Under the pieces are notes generated by a model that saw nothing but the letters and a program-made list of their open reading frames with translations, was not told the origin of the DNA and did no database searches. A program made the translations under genes and the position numbers. This document shows, one piece after another, positions 8,747 through 17,826 of a DNA stretch of 24,932 nucleotides. This DNA comes from SKVR01 sp037441525 (lineage in GTDB: Bacteria > Bacteroidota > Bacteroidia > Bacteroidales > UBA7960), in NCBI GenBank assembly GCA_037441525.1, contig JBBISA010000059.1, forward strand, positions 1 to 24,932, in the 5' to 3' direction. Positions within the stretch are counted from its first letter, which is position 1. The number at the start of each line of letters is the position of its first letter.

Positions 8747-8954
8747 TAATGACCGTCATTAAAAATTTAAAGTTTTAAGTTATTGATTATGTGACTTCTA
8801 TTCTGAAAAATCGCTAAAGAAATTAAGTTTTTCTAAAGCAGCCTGTACCGGCCATCCGGTAGGGTTAAACCCGGCTAAGTCATTAGTTCATTGCTTTCCT
8901 AATGACTAATCCGGGTTATAAAATAGGCATTGTTTTTTTGGGGTTTTAATGACT
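8747..8954. repeat. Cluster of five TAATGAC motifs, possible regulator sites
   Basis: TAATGAC or its complement GTCATTA occurs at 8747-8753 (+), 8755-8761 (-), 8879-8885 (-), 8900-8906 (+) and 8947-8953 (+). The first two form a 15-base palindrome around one C, and the next two are the inner stem of a larger inverted repeat. No coding frame explains this. A DNA-binding protein or a decayed repeat element could; neither is shown. Confidence 0.5.
8846..8917. repeat. Three adjacent or overlapping hairpins
   Basis: TACCGG-CCAT-CCGGTA (8846-8861) is a perfect 6-bp stem with a tetraloop. It is followed by GGGTT-A-AACCC (8862-8872), then by a large inverted repeat with arms 8868-8886 and 8899-8917 (17 of 19 positions pair, 12-base loop). 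The AACCC at 8868-8872 is shared by the second and third hairpins, so these two exclude each other. TTTTTTT follows at 8932-8939, but 15 bases after the stem, so it is not a classical terminator. Confidence 0.65.
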
Positions 8955-9163
8955 ATTTACGTTAAAAAGCTTATAAAAGCGCACTGTTTGGGCAAAGTAA
9001 TCCCAGTCCCCTTTATTAAGTAGGATTTTCTTGGACTTACAGAGGTCTAAAGCAGTTTCGATAAAAGCAGTTGTTTAAGGTTTGCCCCAGGCAAGCGGAA
9101 TTGTGCAATGGAATGCTCAACAACAATAGGGCTGACTCTTTTTTTTCATACAACTGTAATTAC

Positions 9164-9253
9164 ATGATGAAAAAAGTACATTATTATACGTTGATTATTG
9201 TAATTTTGTCGCTGCTATCATGCCTGCGGGATTCAGTTCAACACGCGGCATAA
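9164..9253 (+). CDS. Truncated lipoprotein: signal peptide with lipobox and short tail
   Basis: Starting at ATG-ATG-AAA-AAA the frame encodes 29 residues: a Lys pair, a hydrophobic core (YYTLIIVILSLLS) and a lipobox ending SLLS|C, then only nine residues before the stop. This is a complete lipoprotein signal with almost no mature protein. It is either a genuine tiny lipoprotein or, more likely, the 5' stub of a decayed gene. A longer frame opens at 9071, but that adds residues unlike a signal peptide, so the start at 9164 or 9167 is preferred. No ribosome binding site is obvious. A hairpin follows at 9284-9301. Confidence 0.45.
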   Translation: MMKKVHYYTLIIVILSLLSCLRDSVQHAA

Positions 9254-9283
9254 AAAATTGCCGGGACAGTTGGTTATTCAATG

Positions 9284-9301
9284 GTTGAAGCCCGCTTCAA
9301 C
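9284..9301. repeat. Perfect 7-bp hairpin
   Basis: GTTGAAG-CCCG-CTTCAAC forms a perfect stem 30 bases after the lipoprotein stub. No T-run follows, so it is not called a terminator. Confidence 0.5.
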
Positions 9302-9396
9302 TTCTGTGTAACTTGATAAGAAACCGCCCGCTGTGGGCAACTTTAATACCGCCTACCCTCTGCAGCAACAATGACAATTACACCACAAATAATAAT

Positions 9397-9402
9397 AGGA
9401 GG
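9397..9402 (+). promoter_or_regulatory. Ribosome binding site AGGAGG deciding a TTG start
   Basis: A full AGGAGG lies 7 bases before TTG at 9410. The upstream in-frame ATG at 9371 has no comparable site and would make this sequence encode an odd IIIGGII stretch. Confidence 0.6.
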
Positions 9403-9409
9403 AATAATT

Positions 9410-9931
9410 TTGGAACAAAAAGTAAGAAAAACATTAAGCCACTATATGCGTTCATTGCATCGCGATATAGGTTTTTTCGTTATAGGCCTTGTGATTATAT
9501 ATAGTTTAAGCGGAATAGTCCTTATATATAGGGATACCGGCTTTATGAAAACCGAAAAACTTATCGAAAGGACTTTATCTCCAAATATGGACGCGTCGGA
9601 GCTTGGAAAGGTTTTATACGTGAGAGAAGTTAAGGTTCTAAAAGAGGAAGGAGGAATAGTTTATTTTCAAAATGGCAATTATAATAAAGTGACTGGAGAG
9701 ATAAAGTATTCGTCGAAAGAACTCCCCTTTATTCTTACTAAGTTTAATAAATTACATAAGGCACCCAGTAGAAATGTTATACATTGGGTTTCCTTAATTT
9801 TTGGGATACTAATATTGTTTTTGGCAATATCGTCTTTCTGGATGTATAAACCCAAAACAAAAATGTTTCGCAGGGGAATATTTATTGCAGGTATTGGAGT
9901 TGTGATTGCCGTAATAATATTGGTTTTGTAG
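9410..9931 (+). CDS. PepSY-associated transmembrane helix protein
   Basis: From TTG at 9410 the protein has 173 residues (186 from the ATG at 9371). A short basic N-terminus with LHRDIG leads into membrane helix 1 (FFVIGLVIIYSLSGIVLIY), whose ...HR.IG......YSLSGIVLIYRDT... pattern is the hallmark of PepSY-associated helix proteins. A periplasmic segment follows (about residues 40-115) with VKVLKEEGGIVYFQNGNYNKVTGE. Then come the HxLHK-like KLHKAP, helix 2 (HWVSLIFGILILFLAISSFWMY) and helix 3 (GIFIAGIGVVIAVIILVL). Bacteroidota homologues are small inner-membrane proteins often found near iron-uptake or lipoprotein genes; their biochemical function is not established. The gene is rich in ATA codons and converges on sprA, whose stop lies 54 bases away. 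Confidence 0.8.
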   Translation: MEQKVRKTLSHYMRSLHRDIGFFVIGLVIIYSLSGIVLIYRDTGFMKTEKLIERTLSPNMDASELGKVLYVREVKVLKEEGGIVYFQNGNYNKVTGEIKYSSKELPFILTKFNKLHKAPSRNVIHWVSLIFGILILFLAISSFWMYKPKTKMFRRGIFIAGIGVVIAVIILVL

Positions 9932-9984
9932 AATTGGCGAATTAAAAAAAACCTTCAATAAAGTTAAGCGGATTAATTAAGGGA

Positions 9985-12900
9985 TTACATCAGCATAAAT
10001 CTGAAACTGAACCCTGCATGGGTGTTGGATGTTTTAAACTGGTTCGAGATAAAGGGGTTGGTTACGTTGCGATCGTAGAACAAACGCATGGTTACCCGCG
10101 GACTAACCTGGTAATCGGCCGAGAAGTTTATCCCCACCGCATTCTGTCCGGAAGAAATGACATCTACCTCTTCAACAATTTTCCTTAATACGGTTATATT
10201 TTTCCTGAACGAAAGATCGAGCCTTAGAACCAGGTCGCTTTGTAGCCTTTGGGTGTTTCCGCCCTGGGCAATGTTGAATGCCAGATCCTTGAATCTGTAG
10301 CCTGTTCCAAAAACTATTTCCCTTGTCCTTACATCGGTAACCTGGTTATTGGCAAAGCTTAACCCAATATTCCGGGTGGTACGATATTCGAGTCGGGCCA
10401 TCATGCTGTTTACCAGGGTCATGTCAAAACTTATCAATGGGGTAAACTGTTCGCTGATGCTTACCTGCCCTATATCGTATTTTGAAATGAAGTTGCCCAG
10501 GTTATCCACTTCCGATGGGAAGCCGTCCTTTTCGCCATAGCGGGCCACACTTCTGTATGAGCCAATATTAAATGTGCTGCGGTAAGAGTGGGACATGGTT
10601 ATGGTCTGGAAATATTTCCGTACAGCGGGTATCCGTGTCAGGCCGTCGTAAGTAATTCTCCAGTTGGGCATAGGGATGTTGATGAAGGGGTTGGTTTTGG
10701 ATGATGATGGATTCCAGCCGGCATAGGCTGCCATGAATGCCGGAATAAGCACTTCCTGCGAAGTGGCGCCATAGCCTACAGGGAACCCTGCCGAGTCCAC
10801 TACATTAAATCCATTGGGATTTTCGGCCGATAGCCGCTCAGCAATGGTGATGCGGTATTTCTTGAAGTTATCAAATGCAGCTGAACGATGTGTTGAATCA
10901 CTCCTTTCGAAAGCAGTAGAAAGGCTAAGGAACGAAATGCTGAAATTTCCGGTGGTTTGCGGGCTGTAAGAATTGAAGAAGCCATCGCGGTCGGCTTTGA
11001 AAAATTCTGACTGTGAGCGGGCAAAATTTCTTTGTCCGGTAAAATCGACCTTAAAATTGGGGAAAGGTTCAAACTGCGACCGACCGGTAATATTTTGGGT
11101 ATAATTGGTGATATAGGGCTGATTAAGCATGGTATCGCCGGTTAACCAGCCGTATGCAATGGCATTGTCGCGGATATCCTGTTGACTGCCAAACACGAAT
11201 CCCAGACCTGGAGCACCAAATCCTGGTTGGGAAGTATTCCAGTTCATTCCCAGTGCTTCAGGCTTTTGGCTAAACCCGGGCAAACGGGTACCATTGGTTT
11301 CGTTGTAGTTTAGGCTTAAATTCCTGAAACCCATCAGTATGCGCACGAAACCTTCGGTTATAATCTTACCGTAATTGGGAGGCTCGGGCTCCTGTGGTTG
11401 TTGCTGAGGGGGTTGTTGCAGGTTGGGTGGTGGGGCAGGTCGTTGCGGCCCCCTGGCCATGCCCTTCTGGTTAATGGTGCGCAGGAATCCTACCTTATTA
11501 TACAGGGTAATGAAATTAGCATTGAAGTTGAGCCTTTTGGTATTGGCATTCTCAACCGTATTGCCCAGTTGTTTTGCAGCAAGCGGAGCTGCCTGCCAGT
11601 CGAAATTAGAGGTATAGCCTGCATTGGCACTAACCCAGTCGAGCAATGGCAGTTTATTGATAGGGATGTTGTAGGTTATGTCGGTGCGATGATTGTAAAA
11701 GGTGGTTCGTCCAAAACCCCCGATGTTTCTCAATATAGAATCGCGCACCTGGTAATAGTTGTCTTCGTTTCGATTAATCCGCCCGGGGGGCTCGTCGATA
11801 CGGGCATTGTTGGTGGCCTGAAATTCCACTTTCAGGGCGCGGGTCAGGTCCCAGCGAATGTCGAAGAGCCTGTCCCACGAAAATGTTTTTATGAAGTTGG
11901 GTTCGAGAATAATCTGAAACTGGCTCTTGTCGCGCATGAGTGATTCGGCGTACCTTCTGTCTACATTGGTGCGGAAAGAAACCACCCTTGGCATATAGGT
12001 AAAGTTAAAATCTTTTATTAACCGGAAAGCATTTTTGGAGAACAACTGAACATTATTGAATGGGGTAATATAATTTGGTGTGGTTTGCCAGTTGTAGCCA
12101 AGCCCACCAAGCCACAAGCGCTGGGTGTCGTATTCAATATCTATATTGCGGGCAAACAGCTCAGAAAAAGTGTAGGTAAGGTCGAAGTTTTCAATCTGGT
12201 AAAAGCGGTTTGCAGCCCCCGGGTTGGTGCGACTTTTCCCAACGTTGGTGAAGTTAATATTTCTGCGCCTTATATAGTCCTGGGCTATAGATTTTACCGA
12301 ATCCTGCTGTGCTTTGTTTTCGTATGATTCAAGGTCCTTCCTGAACAGGATATCGGGGTTAAGGGGGTTATACTGCGGGTCGGTAAATGATTCGGAGAAA
12401 CTGAAATGGAAAGGTACCCTCAGACCAAAGTTCTCGGGAAAGAATTTGCCCAGTTCAAGGTTCGATGCCACATCGTAAGATTTTACAAATTCCTTGCTTC
12501 GGGCATGTACCTTTTGTTCAATGCTGCCAAAACCAGGTGTACTGGTAAAGCCCACAAGGGTGAGGTTGCCCAGATCGGCCAGTTGGGTGTTCAGCCTGCC
12601 TGTGGCAGCCCATCCGCCCTGGTCTTCAAACTCATATAAACGCAATTCGTTCACCCAAATCTCTGCCGATTTGGCTAAACCATCGTCGTTGGGGTTGCCA
12701 AATGTTCTACGTGGATTCCGCACCCCGATCATGATCACTTTTACATTGCTAAGGGTCGGTGTTCCGATTACGGTCATTTTTTTTAGTCCATCGAATTGCC
12801 AGTAGGGGGTATTCAGACTAACGCCGCTGTTGGGGTCGCGCGAGAGGGTGTTACGGGCAAGTTTCAGATCGGTAAGTTTTTCGAGATTGATGTCAAAATC

Positions 12901-15900
12901 ATTCTCCGAAGGCCATACAATTGAGCCAATAGGCCCTGAACCCCATGGAGTAACCTTCATGGGTACTTCGTATTCATAATAGTTGTTGGTGAAGTCGGAG
13001 CCCAGCCTGATAAAAACAGTAAGGTCGCCATCCCTGAGTCCGAGTTCATCTTTGAAAGCTTCGGCGTGGGCAAACATCCTTAGCCGGCGGTATTGCCGCA
13101 TATCCAGATCAGCGGTTTTATAAACAGCCCGTGCATCGCCATCTTTCAGGTTAGTAAGACGAAGAGCCAGGGATTGCTCGTTGCGACGCTGCATTGAAAC
13201 AGTGCCCAGGTCGGTTTCGCGTTCAATCCCTGGGGGCAGCATATAGGGTACCGGTGAGCGTCTCCCATTTTCCTCAATATTCACGGTAAAAACTTCAAAT
13301 GCTGCGTCGGTGAAATCGTTGGGTACATATTCACCGGACGATGTAAGGGAGCGGTCAAAGGTTCTCCAGTTGCCTCTTACAAGTTCCAAAGTGGCAAAAC
13401 GCAGAAAAACCGGCTCATCAAAATCCTTCAGTATCATCCGTAAAAATCTTATGGACTTAAAATCCTGAATATTATTGACGGATTGTCTGTTGGGGTCGCG
13501 AAGAGGAATTTTGAACTGATACCAGGTTACCACATCACTCTGCTCATTTTTAAGAACAACACTTGCTGCCACCTTATCGGTGATGTAGTTCTGCCCAACA
13601 ATCATATCTTCAGGACGCAGGCTGATACGGTACTGCCAGTAGCGTTCGGCCTCGTTGAGGGTTCCGTCCTGGTTTACATCTTCGGTATTGGGCAGGTTGG
13701 TTCCCTGGGTTGGATAGGGTTCGGGCGACATATCTGATGTGGGACTGTTTCGCTCCATGCCGTTGAACCTTTTGTATCGTTCAAGAATGTTAACCTGGTT
13801 CTGGTCGAGTTGCGAACCTCTGAAATACTGGAAATCGTCGGCACCGGGGTCCTGAAAAGCCTGCTGGTAAGCTTGCGATTCAACCCCATGGAGAGCCGTT
13901 ATCCGATCAAGAAAAACTTCTTTGAAGAAATTTCGCTCATCTGCCGAACCTAAGCCGTTCAGCCCAACATCCTGAAACTGGCGGGCCGTTGGGTTATTGT
14001 CGAAAGCGTTAACGATGGCCTGTATGGTAGGTACCCGGCCCCAGATAGTGGTATCTACATTTACTACCTGAGAAGAGGTAGGCAGTCCATTTTCAAAAGC
14101 TTTCCGTCCGTCGCGCAACACATCTTCCGAAATATCGCCAAGGTTAAAATAGAGATCGCCGCCGTTGTGGTTGGGCCTGTAGATAAATGGATCGAGCATC
14201 CAAAACTCGATATATTCAATGTTGGATGACTCAAAATCGGTGTTGATCATTGAACGCTGAATGCCCCCCCAGCGACTGGCAGGGTTGATAAGACTTCCAT
14301 CCCTTGCCATGCCTGCACTGAAGGCTGACGGGTAGGTATCGTAATTATACATGCCTCTTTCGCTTGGATAGTAGGAAAGATTAAGAACGGGAATTGCGGC
14401 AGGGATACCTGAAGGGTTTTCTTTTGCAGGCCATATTTCCCTCTCGCGCACTTCACGCATGTAATGGTTCGATTGCTGGTCGCGGTCGTTTCGGATGTGC
14501 GAAGGTGTTAGCACATTATTGTCCCAGAAAAGGCGGTCAATGATGTACCAGGCCAGCCGTGCATTGTTGAAACGAAATGGTAGTCCGGTGCCTGGTGCTC
14601 CTTCGGGCCACATCCCGGGCATAGTCTGAAATTGCGGAGTGCTGGCGGTTGACCATGAATGGACGTTCTTCATGTCAATCGATGATTTGCTGCCTTCAAA
14701 GTCATCAATATAAGCAGTCCCTGCCGAGCCAATCAACTTTGAATGGCCGGGCATAAGATGAGCAAATTCACCCACAAAAGTAATTCTCGATGGTGCAGTG
14801 GTGGAGTAGAAGGGGAGCCTGTCGAGCATGCGGGTTATTAAGGGCGCCTGGGTCTGATAGGTGGTGTGCAGCCCCCAGATGGTATTGGCAATCGGTTCAT
14901 CGCCATAGTTTACCTTCTGAGTCAGTGGCCTTTCAGACAGGCGCATTATGGTACCTCCAATGTTGAGTTTTTCATTTACCTTATGGTCGATATGGGTGCC
15001 CATAAGAGTTTTTGTCTGAATGTTGAAAAGGCTTGAGCTCTCCAGCGAAATTCTGATGGGAGTTCCTGAGTTGAGAATCCCCTCGTTAATAATCCTTACC
15101 CTGCCCAGGGTATAGTCAACGGTGTAATCCACATTTTCGGTAAGGGGCACTCCTCCTGCGGTTACTATAACTGAGCCGGGTGGCACGTTAAGGGCATTGA
15201 GAGGTATTTCTGATCCAGATGCCGATTTATAGCGCCCTTCCATGAGAAAGCGATTCTTCTCCGGAAATTGCTGAGCCCTGAATTTGGTGGTGGTATACAA
15301 TGAGTCGAAGGCATACTTATCGCCTAAAATCGGGTCTGCGAGAATTTTCCTGAGATGCGATCCAAATGGTTCTACAACAGGGAAATATACCCTGCCGTTA
15401 GATGCTTGTATTGTGCCCCCCTGCCGGGCAGCATTGTCTACGAAGTCGAACACACCGTCGGGGTTAGGGTCTAACTGATTATTCAGCCTGTCGAGTCCCA
15501 TAACCCTGATTAGAGGCTGTCCTTTAACCGATCCCTCATTCAAAAAGCCGATGGGTACACCCAGTTGCTGGTCTTCGTAAAGTATATTGAGGCGGAAATC
15601 CTGGCTGTTGATCTGGAATGCTCCAATGCTGTAAACATTCTTCATCATCAGATTCCACATGGGGTGGCGGGTGTTAACCGATGTGCTTTTAAGAAGTTTC
15701 ACTATTAAGGAATTTGGGGCAGCCAGGTCGGTTGAAAATTCACCTACCTGGTAAATCCGGTCGTCGCCGATAAGGGTATATTCGAAGGCAACCGCCAGCA
15801 CATGATCGGGGCTAACCGTTTGGTTCAATGATATAAAACCAAGCTGGGGGTTGAAAGAATATTCATTTTCGCGCAACCGGCGGGCACTCTCTACATTTTC

Positions 15901-17178
15901 ATAATCGCGCCCGGCCGAAAACCCCAATGAACCCAAATGGCTGTTCACCTGAGCAATGCTTCTTATAGGCGACTGACTGAAATTAGCATAAAGGTTGTTG
16001 GATTCGTTGGATGGATTGGCTACCAAACCCTGGCCCACATTGGGATTGTGAGGCCTTATTTCGCCCAGGTCGGCAAAGGCAACAATGTTGCGGTTGTTTT
16101 CGGTGGCTGCTCCTATGTTGGTGATCCATACTTCAATCTTGTTGATAATAACATTCGAACCGATAATGGGCAACGTTGACAAGGCCCCATCGTAGTTATT
16201 GCGAAAGAACTGGCCAAGGAAATAGTGTCTGTTTTCTTCGTATTCATCGGCTTTGAACTGATATTGTGTAGTCTGGGCACCTCCCTGTACCTCAATGGAT
16301 TTAGACTCGGTACGTTGTTGCGAAAAAACACTGGTAACGGTGGTATGACCAAATCGCAACTGGGTTTTAAAACCGAAAAGCCCCTGGTTACCAGAGATAA
16401 GGGTTCCGGGCAAAGGCAGGGAAACATCGCCGGCTTCCACCAGTTGTAATATTTCATCTTCGTTGCCTCGGTATTCGAGCTTCATCTTGTTTTCGAAGTC
16501 GAAGCTTGCTTCGGTGTTGTAATTGGTTTGAATTTCAATCTTTTCGCCAATCTTGGCCTGAACGGCAAGCTGAATTTTTTGCTGGAAATCGAAATTGGTC
16601 TGCTTGCGCCGTTTTTCATCCAGCTGCGTGTCCTCGCGCCGATTGGAAAGAACCCCGAAAATGAGTTCGGCCGATCCGGTGGGCCTGATATCTATGGTGC
16701 TTCCGCCAAAAATCCTGTCAAACACTTCACCGCCCACATAAATCTGCGGAATGATTCCTTCCCGGCGTTCAAAGGCCTGGGGTTTTGATTTTTCATCCCA
16801 GTACCGGCGCAGAGCCCTGTCCATGTCGTAGTTGTGGTATTCTTCAAAACTCATATAGCGCGGAAACCCTATTATCCGGTCACCGGCCTTTCGTATCATG
16901 TAATACTCGTTGGTTTTGGGGTCATAATGAATTTCGGTTGTGATGTTATCGGCTTCGCGCAGGATAACAGGACTGGTTCGTGGCTCTTCGAACTTAAAAT
17001 CAGAAGGACTGGCAACTGATGCAGGCTGCGGAAGTGTGTCGGGAGCTGCAATGGTAACCTGGCTTTCTACATAGCCATCTCCGGCAGTTGCCGGTACTAT
17101 GGCAAGGCCTGAAAGGAAAAGAAAACCATATTTTAGGAAAACCCGGGTTGACCGGTTTTTGTGTATAGTTTTAAGCAC
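9985..17178 (-). CDS. sprA: SprA/Sov, giant outer-membrane translocon protein of the T9SS
   Basis: This is the pore protein through which T9SS cargo crosses the outer membrane. From GTG at 17178 it has about 2397 residues, normal for SprA/Sov. The ATG at 17253 would add 25 residues before the signal peptide and overlap ruvA by 41 bases, while the GTG has AAAGGA 7 bases upstream and gives a proper signal peptide ending PATAG. SprA hallmarks include the ERREGIIPQIYVGGEVFDRIFGG region, FGHTTVTSVFSQQRTES, NNYDGALSTLPIIGSNVIIN with KIEVWITN, and the LRFATLELVRGNWR and EIWVNELRL motifs. The last strand ends in aromatic FSFRFMLM, as expected of a barrel signal. A Pro/Gln-rich loop is encoded near 11370-11450. 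The gene follows ruvA by 34 bases on the same strand, so co-transcription is likely; I believe this adjacency recurs in Bacteroidota. Confidence 0.95.
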   Translation of the reverse strand: MLKTIHKNRSTRVFLKYGFLFLSGLAIVPATAGDGYVESQVTIAAPDTLPQPASVASPSDFKFEEPRTSPVILREADNITTEIHYDPKTNEYYMIRKAGDRIIGFPRYMSFEEYHNYDMDRALRRYWDEKSKPQAFERREGIIPQIYVGGEVFDRIFGGSTIDIRPTGSAELIFGVLSNRREDTQLDEKRRKQTNFDFQQKIQLAVQAKIGEKIEIQTNYNTEASFDFENKMKLEYRGNEDEILQLVEAGDVSLPLPGTLISGNQGLFGFKTQLRFGHTTVTSVFSQQRTESKSIEVQGGAQTTQYQFKADEYEENRHYFLGQFFRNNYDGALSTLPIIGSNVIINKIEVWITNIGAATENNRNIVAFADLGEIRPHNPNVGQGLVANPSNESNNLYANFSQSPIRSIAQVNSHLGSLGFSAGRDYENVESARRLRENEYSFNPQLGFISLNQTVSPDHVLAVAFEYTLIGDDRIYQVGEFSTDLAAPNSLIVKLLKSTSVNTRHPMWNLMMKNVYSIGAFQINSQDFRLNILYEDQQLGVPIGFLNEGSVKGQPLIRVMGLDRLNNQLDPNPDGVFDFVDNAARQGGTIQASNGRVYFPVVEPFGSHLRKILADPILGDKYAFDSLYTTTKFRAQQFPEKNRFLMEGRYKSASGSEIPLNALNVPPGSVIVTAGGVPLTENVDYTVDYTLGRVRIINEGILNSGTPIRISLESSSLFNIQTKTLMGTHIDHKVNEKLNIGGTIMRLSERPLTQKVNYGDEPIANTIWGLHTTYQTQAPLITRMLDRLPFYSTTAPSRITFVGEFAHLMPGHSKLIGSAGTAYIDDFEGSKSSIDMKNVHSWSTASTPQFQTMPGMWPEGAPGTGLPFRFNNARLAWYIIDRLFWDNNVLTPSHIRNDRDQQSNHYMREVREREIWPAKENPSGIPAAIPVLNLSYYPSERGMYNYDTYPSAFSAGMARDGSLINPASRWGGIQRSMINTDFESSNIEYIEFWMLDPFIYRPNHNGGDLYFNLGDISEDVLRDGRKAFENGLPTSSQVVNVDTTIWGRVPTIQAIVNAFDNNPTARQFQDVGLNGLGSADERNFFKEVFLDRITALHGVESQAYQQAFQDPGADDFQYFRGSQLDQNQVNILERYKRFNGMERNSPTSDMSPEPYPTQGTNLPNTEDVNQDGTLNEAERYWQYRISLRPEDMIVGQNYITDKVAASVVLKNEQSDVVTWYQFKIPLRDPNRQSVNNIQDFKSIRFLRMILKDFDEPVFLRFATLELVRGNWRTFDRSLTSSGEYVPNDFTDAAFEVFTVNIEENGRRSPVPYMLPPGIERETDLGTVSMQRRNEQSLALRLTNLKDGDARAVYKTADLDMRQYRRLRMFAHAEAFKDELGLRDGDLTVFIRLGSDFTNNYYEYEVPMKVTPWGSGPIGSIVWPSENDFDINLEKLTDLKLARNTLSRDPNSGVSLNTPYWQFDGLKKMTVIGTPTLSNVKVIMIGVRNPRRTFGNPNDDGLAKSAEIWVNELRLYEFEDQGGWAATGRLNTQLADLGNLTLVGFTSTPGFGSIEQKVHARSKEFVKSYDVASNLELGKFFPENFGLRVPFHFSFSESFTDPQYNPLNPDILFRKDLESYENKAQQDSVKSIAQDYIRRRNINFTNVGKSRTNPGAANRFYQIENFDLTYTFSELFARNIDIEYDTQRLWLGGLGYNWQTTPNYITPFNNVQLFSKNAFRLIKDFNFTYMPRVVSFRTNVDRRYAESLMRDKSQFQIILEPNFIKTFSWDRLFDIRWDLTRALKVEFQATNNARIDEPPGRINRNEDNYYQVRDSILRNIGGFGRTTFYNHRTDITYNIPINKLPLLDWVSANAGYTSNFDWQAAPLAAKQLGNTVENANTKRLNFNANFITLYNKVGFLRTINQKGMARGPQRPAPPPNLQQPPQQQPQEPEPPNYGKIITEGFVRILMGFRNLSLNYNETNGTRLPGFSQKPEALGMNWNTSQPGFGAPGLGFVFGSQQDIRDNAIAYGWLTGDTMLNQPYITNYTQNITGRSQFEPFPNFKVDFTGQRNFARSQSEFFKADRDGFFNSYSPQTTGNFSISFLSLSTAFERSDSTHRSAAFDNFKKYRITIAERLSAENPNGFNVVDSAGFPVGYGATSQEVLIPAFMAAYAGWNPSSSKTNPFINIPMPNWRITYDGLTRIPAVRKYFQTITMSHSYRSTFNIGSYRSVARYGEKDGFPSEVDNLGNFISKYDIGQVSISEQFTPLISFDMTLVNSMMARLEYRTTRNIGLSFANNQVTDVRTREIVFGTGYRFKDLAFNIAQGGNTQRLQSDLVLRLDLSFRKNITVLRKIVEEVDVISSGQNAVGINFSADYQVSPRVTMRLFYDRNVTNPFISNQFKTSNTHAGFSFRFMLM

Positions 17179-17185
17179 CAATGTG

Positions 17186-17191
17186 TCCTTT
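17186..17191 (-). promoter_or_regulatory. Ribosome binding site AAAGGA for the sprA GTG start
   Basis: On the minus strand AAAGGA is followed by seven bases and then GTG at 17178, placing the sprA start after the ruvA stop rather than inside it. Confidence 0.5.
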
Positions 17192-17212
17192 ATCAAAAAA
17201 TTTGGAAAAAAT

Positions 17213-17803
17213 CTATGAATACTTAAGAGCTTCCTTAATGAGCTTTTCAACACTGGCAGCCAGCGATGGATTGCTTTTAATCACCTGGTGGATGGTTTTT
17301 TGAGCCACGGCTTTGTTGTAACCCAACATCACCAAAGCAGATAACGCTTCCTGACGGATTGTATTGTTGGCAGGAGCTAAAATTTCGCCGGTAACCACTC
17401 CCTCTTTTTCAAGTTTGTCTTTCAGGTCGATTACGATGCGCTGGGCTGTTTTGGCTCCAATTCCTTTTACTGCCTGCAACAGGCCTATATTGTTGCCCAC
17501 TATGGCCTGGCTCACTTCATCCACATTCAGCGATGAAAGTATCATTCTGGCAGTATTGGGCCCCACGCCGTTTACGGTGATCAGGTGCCTGAAAAGGGTC
17601 CTTTCGGCAGGAGTGGCGAAGCCAAACAGGGTATGGGCATCTTCTCTTATAATGAGTTCGCTGTGCAATCTTACCTGTTTCAATCCCTGCACAGCGGTAT
17701 AGGTATTCAGCGATATCTGCAGATTATAACCCACTCCATGGCAGTTGATTACCACATTAGCGGGTGTTAGTTCTGCCACTTCTCCTTCTATAAAAGCTAT
17801 CAT
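17213..17803 (-). CDS. ruvA: Holliday junction branch migration protein RuvA
   Basis: RuvA binds Holliday junctions as a tetramer and loads the RuvB helicase during recombination and repair in the cytoplasm. The 196-residue length is normal. Domain I is an OB fold (about 1-63: MIAFIEGEVAELTPANVVI and GVGYNLQ). Domain II holds two helix-hairpin-helix motifs (LITVNGVGPNTARMIL and LQAVKGIGAKTAQRIV, about 74-125). Domain III (about 148-196: EALSALVMLGYNKAVA) is the RuvB-binding part. It is transcribed from a good promoter 24 bases upstream and is followed by sprA, giving a transcript that mixes DNA repair and secretion without obvious functional link. Confidence 0.96.
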   Translation of the reverse strand: MIAFIEGEVAELTPANVVINCHGVGYNLQISLNTYTAVQGLKQVRLHSELIIREDAHTLFGFATPAERTLFRHLITVNGVGPNTARMILSSLNVDEVSQAIVGNNIGLLQAVKGIGAKTAQRIVIDLKDKLEKEGVVTGEILAPANNTIRQEALSALVMLGYNKAVAQKTIHQVIKSNPSLAASVEKLIKEALKYS

Positions 17804-17826
17804 GTAAGCTCAATTGGTTTAAGCGG

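Larger units (their letters stand above)
8340..9163. other. Gene-poor region with inverted repeats
   Basis: No reading frame of more than about 75 codons here has recognisable protein features. The 72-codon minus-strand frame at 8457-8675 lacks family motifs or a convincing start. What is visible: palindromes, five copies of TAATGAC, overlapping inverted repeats at 8846-8917, and four copies of AAAGCAG (8693, 8835, 9049, 9064). The stretch may be a regulatory region or the remains of a deleted or decayed element; no transposase fragment was recognised. Confidence 0.6.

Noticed and set aside
9327..9339. Short hairpin GCCC-GCTGT-GGGC before the PepSY gene
   Set aside because: Only a 4-bp stem, without T-run or conserved context.
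11398..11943. 181-codon plus-strand frame inside sprA
   Set aside because: It is fully antisense to a well-supported sprA region and has no domain features.
17179..17253. sprA start at the ATG at 17253
   Set aside because: It would overlap ruvA by 41 bases and put 25 atypical residues before the signal peptide; the GTG at 17178 with AAAGGA upstream fits better, though this is not proven.
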